6,447 nt of DNA from Methylacidiphilaceae bacterium UBA1321 (GTDB lineage Bacteria; Verrucomicrobiota; Verrucomicrobiia; Methylacidiphilales; UBA1321): contig DBTH01000300.1 in NCBI GenBank assembly GCA_002306945.1, positions 779 through 7,225 of the forward strand, read 5' to 3'. Made by a program: the position numbers and the translations under genes. Below the pieces are notes generated by a model. It was given only the letters and a program-made list of their open reading frames with translations, was not told the DNA's origin and did no database searches. The first letter of the stretch is position 1. The number at the start of each line of letters is the position of its first letter. Below, piece after piece: positions 1-6,447 of this stretch.

Positions 1-771
1 TTTACGCTGATTGAATTGCTGGTAGCAATGAGTGTGCTGGCGTTGCTGGTCGTCATGACCTCTCAGATCGTGACTTCGATCATCCAGGTCATTGGCGTGT
101 CGACCGACAAGATGGACGCCCTTTCACAAGCCAACATCGCCCTCAACCGCCTCGATACCGATTTGCGCCGGGCCATGAAGCGTTCGGATCTGCTGCCTTA
201 TTTCAATTCACAGAGCGGTAGCGACGAACTGTGGTTTTACAGCCACGTTCCCGCTTACGAAGGCGAACGAACCCTATCGGTTGTAGCCTACCGTGTGCAC
301 TCCACCTCGACCAGTTCCGTTCCGGTGCTTCAACGCGGCACGACCGGTTCTTCCTGGCTGGCTTCCGATACTCCCGCGGCCGTTTCCTTCACCCAGGACG
401 CGACGGCTCATGATGTGGCGGTGGCTGATGCGGACTGGCAGACTGTGGCGAGCGGCGTTTTTCGCATGGAAATTGCCTTTACGGATCGCACGACCGGGGC
501 GTTCAAGAAGAAGCCGGAATCGGCCGACTGGAGCGATGTGGGGGGATTGCTGGTGACGGTGGCGGTGCTGGATGCGCGCAGCCGCATGCCGCTTGGCAGC
601 AATGAAGCCTCGGCGATTAACAGCATGGCATCGGCCCTTGTCGATTTCGACGGAACCAACATCGTCTATCCGCTCTGGCAAAAAGTCGCCCAACTTACTC
701 CCGCCATCAGCGGAATCCCGGCGGTTGTTCAGGGCCGGCTGCGCATCGTCCAAAGATTTTATGAGTGGTAA
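1..771 (+). CDS. Prepilin-like minor pilin, GspJ-like, probable Verru_Chthon cassette protein C (5' partial)
   Basis: The reading frame is open from base 1 and begins FTLIELLVAM, the mature N-terminus of a type IV prepilin/pseudopilin (class III signal). Phe is +1 and the conserved Glu is +5; the short leader and the Gly before the cleavage site lie outside the window. Counting from Phe gives 256 residues to the TAA. A hydrophobic helix fills about residues 1-30, followed by an amphipathic helical stretch with LNRLDTDLRRAM (about 48-59), as in GspJ/PulJ minor pseudopilins. The rest is a Ser/Thr-containing globular part ending in RLRIVQRFYEW. Such proteins are cleaved and methylated by prepilin peptidase and sit in the inner membrane or a pilus-like fibre. 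The neighbour matches cassette protein A, which supports cassette protein C for this gene; a plain GspJ homologue is the alternative. The Met at base 28 lies inside the membrane helix and is not a plausible start. The stop overlaps the next gene by 11 nt. Confidence 0.85.
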   Translation, partial: FTLIELLVAMSVLALLVVMTSQIVTSIIQVIGVSTDKMDALSQANIALNRLDTDLRRAMKRSDLLPYFNSQSGSDELWFYSHVPAYEGERTLSVVAYRVHSTSTSSVPVLQRGTTGSSWLASDTPAAVSFTQDATAHDVAVADADWQTVASGVFRMEIAFTDRTTGAFKKKPESADWSDVGGLLVTVAVLDARSRMPLGSNEASAINSMASALVDFDGTNIVYPLWQKVAQLTPAISGIPAVVQGRLRIVQRFYEW

Positions 772-3700
772 CCGACAGACTCCATCCCGGAACGATTCCC
801 GCGCTACAACCCACCGCGGGGCGACCGACTCGTTTGCCACAGTTCTGGTGCTGCTTTTGTTGGTGCTCCTCTCGGGCCTTGCGGTGGCGTTCCTGAGCTC
901 CTCCCATAACAATCGAGCCTTGTCAGCGAGCACGGCGGCTACGACCAGAGTGGAGTCGCTTTCGCGCGCGGCACTGAGCACAATCGAGGCCGATTTACTC
1001 GACGAGATCACGGCGAACGGGACGAGCGTCGGAACGGGAACCAATCTCTATTATATCCCACGTTACCCGACCAGCGTTGTTCCGCAGCGTGTCGTTGCCA
1101 GCCTGACCGATTCAGCCGCAGTTGTCCCCAATATCGTCAAGCTCAGCCGCACCGGCGTCCCCTCCTGGTATCTGCTGACATCGAGCACATCGGTTGCAAC
1201 CACGGCGACGTCCAACGGCCCGATCCGCGTTTTGCCCACATCCTCGGGAAGCAGCAGTACGACGATCTCATCCGCCAACGGCATTACCGTTTCTTCCAGC
1301 CGCTGGCTGCTGCCGGGATTGATGGGAACGTCACTGCCATCCGGCTTTGTCGCTCCGGACTGGGTTCTGCTCACGCAAAGCGGTGCGGTCGATACGCGCA
1401 GCACAACGCCCGCGATTACCGACCTGTCCAATTCCAAAGGAAATAACTTCGTCATCGGACGCTACACCTACGTTGTCTACGACGTCGGCGGATTGATCGA
1501 CATCAACTACGCGGGAAGCCAACTGGCTACCGAGACTAATAGCCGCCGTTTTCGCGCCAACCAGATTCCGCTCGGTTCGCTTCAGGCGACAACCACCGCT
1601 TCCACCGGAACGGGCAACGCCTGCATCGCCAATCCCACCGCCATCACTTCGTGGCGCGATACCACCGCGTTGGCCGCCAGTACCAATTACCTCCTGAGCG
1701 CGACCAATACTTTTCAGACGTTGCAATCGGGCCAACAGACCTTTGTCAATCGCCAGGATCTGATCAACTTCCAGAAGAAACATTCCGGGTGGATGTCGGC
1801 TTCCGCGCTCCAATACCTCACCGTCTATTCCCGCTCGCTCAACCGTCCGCAATTCACCATTCCCACGACATTGACCAAAGCGGCGGTGACAACGACCTAT
1901 TCCTGGGACGTAATTTATTCCGACACCACGACGCACAAGAATCCCACAGAACTTCTGGCGGTGCGTCGTTCCGATGGCACTCTGTTTATGAAAAACAGAT
2001 TTCCACTTTCACGGTTGAAACTCTTCGAGGATCCCACGGGAAACGCCGCGCAAATCAAAAAGTATTTCGGATTGACCCGTTCCAGCGACGGTTATTCCTG
2101 GGTCTATACCGGACAGACCGGCAGTGTTTCCACGCTCAATACAACCATCAAGACGTTGTCAGATGTGGCGGCGGAATCGACGGCGCGCGAACCCGATTTC
2201 TTCGAGGTTCTTCAAGCGGCGATTCTCAACGGCAGCCTGACCCAGAGTGGGATGGGTGGCTGGTGGCCTTCCGGCAAGACCTCGCCGGATTTCAGTTCCA
2301 CTGCAAAGGAGTTTTGGAGCGGTGAGAGCGTGGCTGAAACCCGTTTTCGGGACGGCGATCTGACGCGGCATGTGCTTCAGATCGGGGCCAACATAATTGA
2401 TCAATACGATTCGGACGATTACCCGACGATTATCAAACGGACGGTGCGCGCCCAGATTGCCGATAAAAATGGTGCCAGTATCCAGACCGTGACGCAGGTT
2501 GCAAATATCGCAGGTGTCGAAAATATTCCCTATCTCAGTCACTCCATGTTGCGTATCTACCGTTTGAGCGATTCCAACAACGAATACTCTTCGCGTGCTG
2601 GTCTCGGAGCCTGGTGGCATTTCCAATTCTGGAATCCGCACCAGAATGCCGCTGATTCGGGTACGGGTAGCGCCACTCCGTCGAAATACCGCGTGGTGAT
2701 GACGGGAGGTGTTTCGCAAATGATGTATGGAATGCAATTGAATTCCACCACTCTCGATACAACCAATTACCTGGCTACCGGAGGCTATATTTACACCCCG
2801 CAGATTGATTACTATACGGCGTATCAGAACAGCTCCGTCAACACGCCCTATCAAATCCAGTTTGACCTGAATGATTCCGCGACGAACAAGTTTGCCGATC
2901 CGCGCGATCTGATGCCGGGAAAGTTCAATGCGTCGACGCCCGGAGACGATCAAAATTATTCGAATGAGGGGCCATCGGGTATGCTTGGTATTCTTGTCGG
3001 CAAGGAGTTGGTTCCGGGCAAGCCGCTTTATCCCTCTACCGCCCCCTCTTATTTCGGTAGCGCGAAGCCGAATTTCCTGCATGATGCGACCGATACTGGT
3101 GTCTCGTTCGAAATCCAGTTCAAGGATTCCAGTGGGACTTGGCGGACGTATCAACGCTTTGCTGATCTTTCCCGCTACACGACATCCCAGGGAAGCATGG
3201 GAACGGGCGATAGTTACTTCAGCGACTCAAGCACACCAGCGGATCATGACGAGGTGAAGTATGACTCCTGGGCGACGATCGGCATCTATACCCACCACGT
3301 ACCGGCGCGTCTCGATCCCCGAGGGGAACGCTTTGGACTCGGCGTGGCGATGGCTCCGATGGTCGATATTCCTTTGCAATCGAAAATCGGCGCCATGGCG
3401 ATCGGTTGCCCGGACAATCCAAAGCTCTTTTTTCAGACTAACCGCAGCAGCGTTCATTCGAGTAGCATGTATCTCTATTCGCTGGCGGAAAATCTCTATA
3501 ATGCGAGTTCGCCCAGTTACAACGGCGGTTTGACCGGAACTTTCATGGTGGACCGCGACGGCGTTCTGCGTCACGGCGACCCCGATAATATCAGTGTTTC
3601 GACCAATAAAGTCGATCCGCTCAGTACCATCGATACGGCCCGTTTCCGCAAGCGTCCCGTCATATTGAACCGTCCCTTCCAATCCGTAGGCGAGATGGGT

Positions 3701-4429
3701 TATGCCTTCCGCGATTTACCCTGGAAGACCGTTGACTTCTCCAGTACCAATAGTGCAGATGCGGCGTTGCTCGATTTCTTTACGTGCGAAGATCCTTACG
3801 GCTCGTCGGCCACGGCGACGCAGTCCACGGCGCTTCTCCGGGGCAAGATTGATCTGAACAGCCAGCAGCCTGCCGTTCTCCAAACGGTCTTGAATGGTGT
3901 GAAATTGATTGATGGAGGCACCTCTGTTTCAGGGGTGGTTTCGAGTCAGGTTTATGTGGATGCGACCACCACCGCCAACGGAACTGCCGTCAATAATCTC
4001 ATCAACGATCTGGTGAAGAGCACCCGCGTCGTAGTTTCTCCTAGCGGTGTGGCCACGGTTTCGCTTTCGAGCGGCACCGCTGTTCCCCAACCGCTTGGCA
4101 CACGCGGCGATCTGGTCAAGTGCCTCGGTGCGCTCGGAACTGCGTCTTCTTCCTACAGCCCTTCCATTGGCATGGGGTTGATGAATATCAGCCCGATCAA
4201 GGCCGAGAAAGAGGGGATTGTCCGGGCACTCTCCGATCTTGGCGATACGCAAACCTGGAATCTGATGATCGACATCATCGTCCAGAGTGGTCGTTATCCC
4301 GTCCAATCGGCGAATGCGGGTGCGGACAAGTTCGTGGTTGAAGCCGAAAGACATTACTGGATGCATGTGGCCATCGACCGGCTCAGTGGTCGTGTCATCG
4401 ACAGCAAGATCGAATTGGTGGACGAATAA
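761..4429 (+). CDS. Giant PilX/GspK-like protein, probable Verru_Chthon cassette protein A
   Basis: This encodes 1222 residues. The start at 761 gives a short basic N-terminus followed by one hydrophobic segment (about residues 24-45, FATVLVLLLLVLLSGLAVAF) and then a helical stretch, the layout of PilX/GspK-type pilins. No Glu +5 prepilin motif is visible. Motifs I associate with this verrucomicrobial family are GRYTYVVYDVGGLIDIN (from 233), REPDFFEVLQAAI (476-488), WWHFQFWNPH (618-627), GEMGYAFRDLPW (977-988), ADAALLDFF (999-1007), GKIDLN (1028-1033, reminiscent of the GspK 'INxN' region), RALSDLG...TWNLMIDIIVQSGRYP (to 1180) and the C-terminal HYWMHVAIDRLSG. The body is Ser/Thr rich, especially about 140-190, suggesting an extracytoplasmic beta-rich domain. 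Its function is unknown; a tip or large minor pilin is an inference. No Shine-Dalgarno is visible, and the ATG lies within the end of the upstream gene, so translational coupling is likely. The frame stays open upstream to an ATG at 572, but that would overlap the pilin gene by 200 nt and bury the membrane segment. Confidence 0.85.
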   Translation: MSGNRQTPSRNDSRATTHRGATDSFATVLVLLLLVLLSGLAVAFLSSSHNNRALSASTAATTRVESLSRAALSTIEADLLDEITANGTSVGTGTNLYYIPRYPTSVVPQRVVASLTDSAAVVPNIVKLSRTGVPSWYLLTSSTSVATTATSNGPIRVLPTSSGSSSTTISSANGITVSSSRWLLPGLMGTSLPSGFVAPDWVLLTQSGAVDTRSTTPAITDLSNSKGNNFVIGRYTYVVYDVGGLIDINYAGSQLATETNSRRFRANQIPLGSLQATTTASTGTGNACIANPTAITSWRDTTALAASTNYLLSATNTFQTLQSGQQTFVNRQDLINFQKKHSGWMSASALQYLTVYSRSLNRPQFTIPTTLTKAAVTTTYSWDVIYSDTTTHKNPTELLAVRRSDGTLFMKNRFPLSRLKLFEDPTGNAAQIKKYFGLTRSSDGYSWVYTGQTGSVSTLNTTIKTLSDVAAESTAREPDFFEVLQAAILNGSLTQSGMGGWWPSGKTSPDFSSTAKEFWSGESVAETRFRDGDLTRHVLQIGANIIDQYDSDDYPTIIKRTVRAQIADKNGASIQTVTQVANIAGVENIPYLSHSMLRIYRLSDSNNEYSSRAGLGAWWHFQFWNPHQNAADSGTGSATPSKYRVVMTGGVSQMMYGMQLNSTTLDTTNYLATGGYIYTPQIDYYTAYQNSSVNTPYQIQFDLNDSATNKFADPRDLMPGKFNASTPGDDQNYSNEGPSGMLGILVGKELVPGKPLYPSTAPSYFGSAKPNFLHDATDTGVSFEIQFKDSSGTWRTYQRFADLSRYTTSQGSMGTGDSYFSDSSTPADHDEVKYDSWATIGIYTHHVPARLDPRGERFGLGVAMAPMVDIPLQSKIGAMAIGCPDNPKLFFQTNRSSVHSSSMYLYSLAENLYNASSPSYNGGLTGTFMVDRDGVLRHGDPDNISVSTNKVDPLSTIDTARFRKRPVILNRPFQSVGEMGYAFRDLPWKTVDFSSTNSADAALLDFFTCEDPYGSSATATQSTALLRGKIDLNSQQPAVLQTVLNGVKLIDGGTSVSGVVSSQVYVDATTTANGTAVNNLINDLVKSTRVVVSPSGVATVSLSSGTAVPQPLGTRGDLVKCLGALGTASSSYSPSIGMGLMNISPIKAEKEGIVRALSDLGDTQTWNLMIDIIVQSGRYPVQSANAGADKFVVEAERHYWMHVAIDRLSGRVIDSKIELVDE

Positions 4430-4433
4430 TTTT

Positions 4434-5162
4434 ATGAATCGAAAGACAATTCATTGGGGTTTGGTGTTATGGATGATGGGGAGTGTTGTGGGCTTAATGC
4501 GGGTAGAGGCGCAAGTCAAAGTTCCTCCCGCGCCCTGCATCTGGACGGCAAGTTACGAATACAAGGTGGCGGAGCCTCCACGTCCGCAAGATCCCCGTGA
4601 GGCGAAAATGTACGACCGCATGCGTTTGATTGCGCCCAAACCGAAACTCAAAACTGTTTATTCGACAGATGACAAGCAGCGAATGGTTGTGCAATGGATG
4701 GTAGGTCGCTCGACAGAAAACTGGGTGGTTGGCGATTTGCAATTGCTCACGGCTCTCAATTTCCCCGAGGGGCAGGTGACGACCCGTACCTTGTCTCCGG
4801 AAGAACGGCGTGGCATCGAGGGTGTATCTTCCGTTTTTCCTGAGCTGTCCTGGCTTAAAGAGGAGTATCTGGCCGGGAAAGTTTCGTATCAGGGCGCTTC
4901 GGCTCTTCATTACATCGTAAAAGGTACATCGTCAAAAAAGACTCAGGTCAATTCTGCGGCAACAGCGGGAGATTCTGCTCCTGTTGATGGCGCTGCTCCC
5001 AAGCAAGAGGCGTGGATCGATGCGAAAACAGGATTCCCAATGGCGATGGAGAACGAGTCGATGCGTGTGACCTATAAGCTCTTGTCCGAAACGCCTTCGG
5101 CCTCCGATATGAAAATGCCGCCGGAATTCGAGAAAGTCTGGCAGCGGGCGACTAATCCCTGA
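4434..5162 (+). CDS. Exported protein of unknown function, last gene of the cassette operon
   Basis: This encodes 242 residues. The N-terminus is a clear Sec signal peptide: basic MNRK, a hydrophobic core (about residues 8-22) and a probable cleavage at VEA|Q near residue 26. The mature part starts with a Pro-rich stretch (VKVPPAPC, about 28-35), has many Trp and charged residues, then a low-complexity Ser/Ala/Pro/Lys linker (about 163-191). It ends in a segment with EAWIDAKTGFP (192-202) and a tail MKMPPEFEKVW. A 'WID..TG.P' strand followed by a strand and a 'lP..F' tail recalls LolA/LppX-type periplasmic folds, but this is only a resemblance. Cys35 is too far from the hydrophobic core, and lacks a lipobox, to make this a lipoprotein. 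The ATG lies four bases after the stop of the giant pilin gene, so it is probably co-transcribed and may be an accessory factor of that pseudopilus-like system. GGTGGA at 4417-4422 is the only weak ribosome-site candidate, 11 nt from the ATG. Confidence 0.8.
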   Translation: MNRKTIHWGLVLWMMGSVVGLMRVEAQVKVPPAPCIWTASYEYKVAEPPRPQDPREAKMYDRMRLIAPKPKLKTVYSTDDKQRMVVQWMVGRSTENWVVGDLQLLTALNFPEGQVTTRTLSPEERRGIEGVSSVFPELSWLKEEYLAGKVSYQGASALHYIVKGTSSKKTQVNSAATAGDSAPVDGAAPKQEAWIDAKTGFPMAMENESMRVTYKLLSETPSASDMKMPPEFEKVWQRATNP

Positions 5163-5212
5163 TGTTTGATTCCGCTTTTAGCCGCGAATACGAAAATAAG
5201 AGCGAAATCTAC

Positions 5213-5240
5213 TTGAAACGAACGCGAAATTGATTAAAAT
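5213..5240 (+). promoter_or_regulatory. Candidate sigma70-type promoter
   Basis: TTGAAA (5213-5218) and TAAAAT (5235-5240) each match the -35 and -10 consensus at five of six positions, with a 16-bp spacer. Transcription would start near 5247, leaving a leader of about 63 nt before the ATG at 5310. It lies in the only sizeable intergenic gap in the window, upstream of a new gene, which supports the call. AT-rich DNA yields such matches by chance, so confidence is moderate. Confidence 0.45.
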
Positions 5241-5266
5241 ATAGCACTAGATAAAGCTCTATATTT
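5237..5266. repeat. Inverted repeat over the -10/start region (operator or leader hairpin)
   Basis: AAATATAG (5237-5244) and CTATATTT (5259-5266) are perfect 8-bp inverted arms around a 14-nt centre. The left arm overlaps the candidate -10 box, and the repeat spans the predicted transcription start. It could be a binding site for a dimeric regulator. A terminator is less likely, because the stem is AT-rich and no clean T-run follows it. Confidence 0.4.
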
Positions 5267-5296
5267 GTTGAGTTTTAAAAATCCATATAACTTATT

Positions 5297-5301
5297 GAGG
5301 A
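5297..5301 (+). promoter_or_regulatory. Shine-Dalgarno sequence
   Basis: GAGGA lies 8 nt before the ATG at 5310, ideal spacing. It fixes the start of the secreted two-domain protein. It is the only strong ribosome binding site in the window; the operon genes upstream appear to rely on overlap or close spacing. Confidence 0.75.
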
Positions 5302-5309
5302 TCTGCAAC

Positions 5310-6447
5310 ATGAAGGCCATCATATTTTTGACTAAAACGGCACTGCTTTTCACGCTCTTGGGAGGTTGGTTTGCCTCTTCGCAACAGCTTCGCGCAGAAG
5401 GCAGCGGAGCCTCGTTTGTGGAGAATTCCAATTTCGAAACGGACGCCGACGGGGATCAATGGCCGGACGGTTGGCCGAAGTTGAAAGCGGGTGGAAGTTG
5501 GGAGGTTGAGAACGGGAATCATTTCCTGCGCATGACGAGCACGACTCCCGGTACGCTGGTGATGATGTACCGCGAAATCAAGATTCCCGCCGGGACAAAG
5601 GCTTTTGAGATTTCCTGGAAGCAGCGCATTACCAATCTTAAGACGGGTGCCAAGCCATGGTTCGATGCGCGCATCATGATGGAATATATGTCGGCGGCGC
5701 GCACGAAGGTTTCGCCCGGACCGAAGGTTCCGAATTTCCGCAAGGACGTTCCCACATGGACGGAAGAGCGCGTGCAATGTCTCGTGCCGGAAGGTGCGGC
5801 AATTCTCAAATTCATGCCGTCGCTGTTTCAAGTCGAGTCGGGTACCTGGGACATCGACGATCTGGAGATCAAGGCGATTGATCCTGAGGCGGTGAAAGCC
5901 GATGCTCCGAAGGAGAAGTCTCCTTCCGCTTCGACAAATTCCACGGACGCGGCTGCCGCTCCCGCGAAGCCTGCCTTTTCTGTAGCTGTTCATGTGCAGG
6001 AAGACGGATCGCTTATTCCCAACGGTGGCATGGAGGAAGATCGCAAGGGACAGGGGTGGCCGGACACCTGGGGTCATCCTAAGGTCGGGGGGAGTTGGGA
6101 GAATGAAGACGGGAATCATTTCATCCGGCTGGTCTGCACGACGCCGGGACAGATGGTGATGTTGTACCAATTGTACGGCATTCCGCAGGGAACGCCCGCG
6201 CTTGAATTGAAGTGGCGGCAGCGCGTGACCGGATTGAAAAAAGGGAAGCTGCCGTGGTTCGATGCGCGCATCATTGTGCAGTTCAAGGACGCCGCTGGCA
6301 AAGATCTTAGCTCCAAGCCGAGTCCGTCCTATACGCAGAAGGACACGGCTGGATGGGTGGATCGCACTTTCCAATTTCTCGTGCCCGAAGGCGCGGCGAC
6401 GGTTGTGTTGATGCCGACACTTTTTCAGGTCGAGGCGGGCACATTTT
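5310..6447 (+). CDS. Secreted protein with tandem CenC-like carbohydrate-binding-type domains (3' partial)
   Basis: The frame is open from the ATG to the end of the window, 379 residues with no stop. Residues 1-29 form a Sec signal peptide with a hydrophobic core (TALLFTLLGGWFA) and probable cleavage at LRA|E. Two homologous domains follow, about 36-190 and from 235 to the window edge, joined by a linker of about 40 residues rich in Ala, Pro, Lys and Ser (191-233). Shared landmarks are Trp51/Trp250 in WPD.W, GGSWE, GNHF.R, TTPG, WFDARI (117-122 and 316-321), LVPEGAA and MP.LFQVE.GT. The N-terminal 'N..(F/M)E...GW' start, Trp-rich surface and DIDDLEI end of the first copy resemble CenC-type (CBM4/9, PF02018-like) jelly rolls, so glycan binding outside the cytoplasm is the best guess. 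A catalytic domain, such as a glycoside hydrolase, or a third repeat may follow beyond the window. It has its own promoter candidate and ribosome site, so it is probably a separate unit from the pilin-like operon. Confidence 0.85.
   Translation, partial: MKAIIFLTKTALLFTLLGGWFASSQQLRAEGSGASFVENSNFETDADGDQWPDGWPKLKAGGSWEVENGNHFLRMTSTTPGTLVMMYREIKIPAGTKAFEISWKQRITNLKTGAKPWFDARIMMEYMSAARTKVSPGPKVPNFRKDVPTWTEERVQCLVPEGAAILKFMPSLFQVESGTWDIDDLEIKAIDPEAVKADAPKEKSPSASTNSTDAAAAPAKPAFSVAVHVQEDGSLIPNGGMEEDRKGQGWPDTWGHPKVGGSWENEDGNHFIRLVCTTPGQMVMLYQLYGIPQGTPALELKWRQRVTGLKKGKLPWFDARIIVQFKDAAGKDLSSKPSPSYTQKDTAGWVDRTFQFLVPEGAATVVLMPTLFQVEAGTF
5415..5849 (+). repeat. Tandem domain copy 1 (residues 36-180)
   Basis: First copy of the duplicated domain in the secreted protein. 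It aligns without a gap to copy 2 at an offset of 597 nt (199 codons). By hand count about 71 of 145 residues are identical. The 20-base word starting at 5658, coding for WFDARI, recurs exactly at 6255. The copy continues to about residue 190 (DIDDLEIKAI). Confidence 0.85.
6012..6446 (+). repeat. Tandem domain copy 2 (residues 235-379, cut by the window end)
   Basis: Second copy of the duplicated domain, matching copy 1 position by position from the N-terminal strand to the ...VEAGTF strand where the window ends. Its last strand, equivalent to DIDDLEI of copy 1, should lie just beyond. Similarity is concentrated in the Trp/Gly/Pro landmarks, while the segment 325-350 (after WFDARI) diverges most, suggesting a variable surface loop. 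Confidence 0.85.

Larger units (their letters stand above)
5163..5309. other. AT-rich intergenic region
   Basis: These 147 bases separate the three-gene run from the next gene and are clearly richer in A and T than the coding DNA around them. They contain a promoter candidate, an inverted repeat and a ribosome binding site, listed separately. The first half carries several GCGAA/CGAA words (near 5184, 5191, 5202, 5219 and 5224). A weak hairpin, CGCTTTTA (5173-5180) with TAAGAGCG (5197-5204), has one G-T wobble, a 16-nt loop and no T-tract. I see no tRNA or small ORF of note. Confidence 0.7.

Noticed and set aside
572..760. 63-codon N-terminal extension of the giant protein
   Set aside because: It overlaps the pilin gene in another frame and would move the membrane segment away from the N-terminus; the ATG at 761 fits the family layout.
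274..1044. Minus-strand open frame of 256 codons across the pilin/giant-protein junction
   Set aside because: It spans two well-supported overlapping genes on the other strand and shows no domain or ribosome site.
2159..3154. Minus-strand open frame of 331 codons inside the giant pilin gene
   Set aside because: It lies opposite conserved family motifs of the plus-strand protein and its Arg/Ile/Gly-rich translation resembles no protein I know.
4287..4433. 49-codon N-terminal extension of the exported protein
   Set aside because: It would overlap the conserved C-terminus of the giant protein and bury the signal peptide that begins at 4434.
4536..4538. Cys35 of the exported protein as a lipoprotein attachment site
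   Set aside because: It follows PPAP rather than a lipobox and is about 13 residues past the hydrophobic core; a signal peptidase I site at VEA|Q fits better.
5173..5204. Hairpin after the operon as an intrinsic terminator
   Set aside because: The 8-bp stem has a wobble pair, a 16-nt loop, few G-C pairs and no T-tract after it.
5292..6374. Long minus-strand open frame of 360 codons opposite the secreted protein
   Set aside because: The plus-strand frame has a signal peptide, a Shine-Dalgarno and a duplicated conserved domain; the minus frame is Arg/His-rich, has no recognisable motif and reflects codon bias of the real gene.
1..6447. CRISPR arrays, tRNA or rRNA genes, insertion sequences
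   Set aside because: No regularly spaced repeats, no cloverleaf or rRNA-like stretches and no transposase or terminal inverted repeats were seen; nearly all the window is coding.

Overview
The window looks like chromosomal DNA of a verrucomicrobial bacterium (Verrucomicrobiota). The main evidence is two adjacent genes that match, from memory of their conserved motifs, the 'Verru_Chthon cassette' families. These are groups of prepilin-like proteins first described in Verrucomicrobium spinosum and Chthoniobacter flavus, and their function is unknown. All four genes are on the + strand, with a moderately GC-rich coding background and an AT-rich gap before the last gene. No search could be run, so the family names rest on motif recognition.

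Region 1 (1-5162) is a tight three-gene run. It opens exactly at the mature N-terminus (FTLIELL) of a GspJ-like prepilin, probably cassette protein C, whose leader lies outside the window. An 11-nt overlap leads into a 1222-residue protein with one N-terminal membrane segment, read as cassette protein A, a giant PilX/GspK-like pilin. Four bases after its stop begins a 242-residue exported protein that I cannot assign firmly; its C-terminal part vaguely resembles LolA-type beta folds. The overlap and tiny gap suggest one transcript and coupled translation. Genes for proteins B and D are expected upstream of the window.

Region 2 (5163-5309) is a 147-bp AT-rich intergenic stretch. It holds a plausible sigma70-type promoter, an 8-bp perfect inverted repeat over the -10/start region, and a good Shine-Dalgarno sequence. 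I see no convincing terminator for the preceding operon.

Region 3 (5310-6447, runs off the end) encodes the N-terminal 379 residues of a secreted protein. It has a signal peptide and two tandem, gap-free homologous domains of about 145 visible residues, 199 residues apart, joined by an Ala/Pro/Lys/Ser-rich linker. The domains look like CenC-type (CBM4/9-like) carbohydrate-binding jelly rolls, so a glycan-binding or glycan-degrading extracellular protein is likely; the rest is beyond the window.

Taken together, the window shows the end of a verrucomicrobial pseudopilus-like operon beside an independently promoted, secreted glycan-binding-like protein. Whether the two work together (for example pseudopilus-assisted export) is only a hypothesis.
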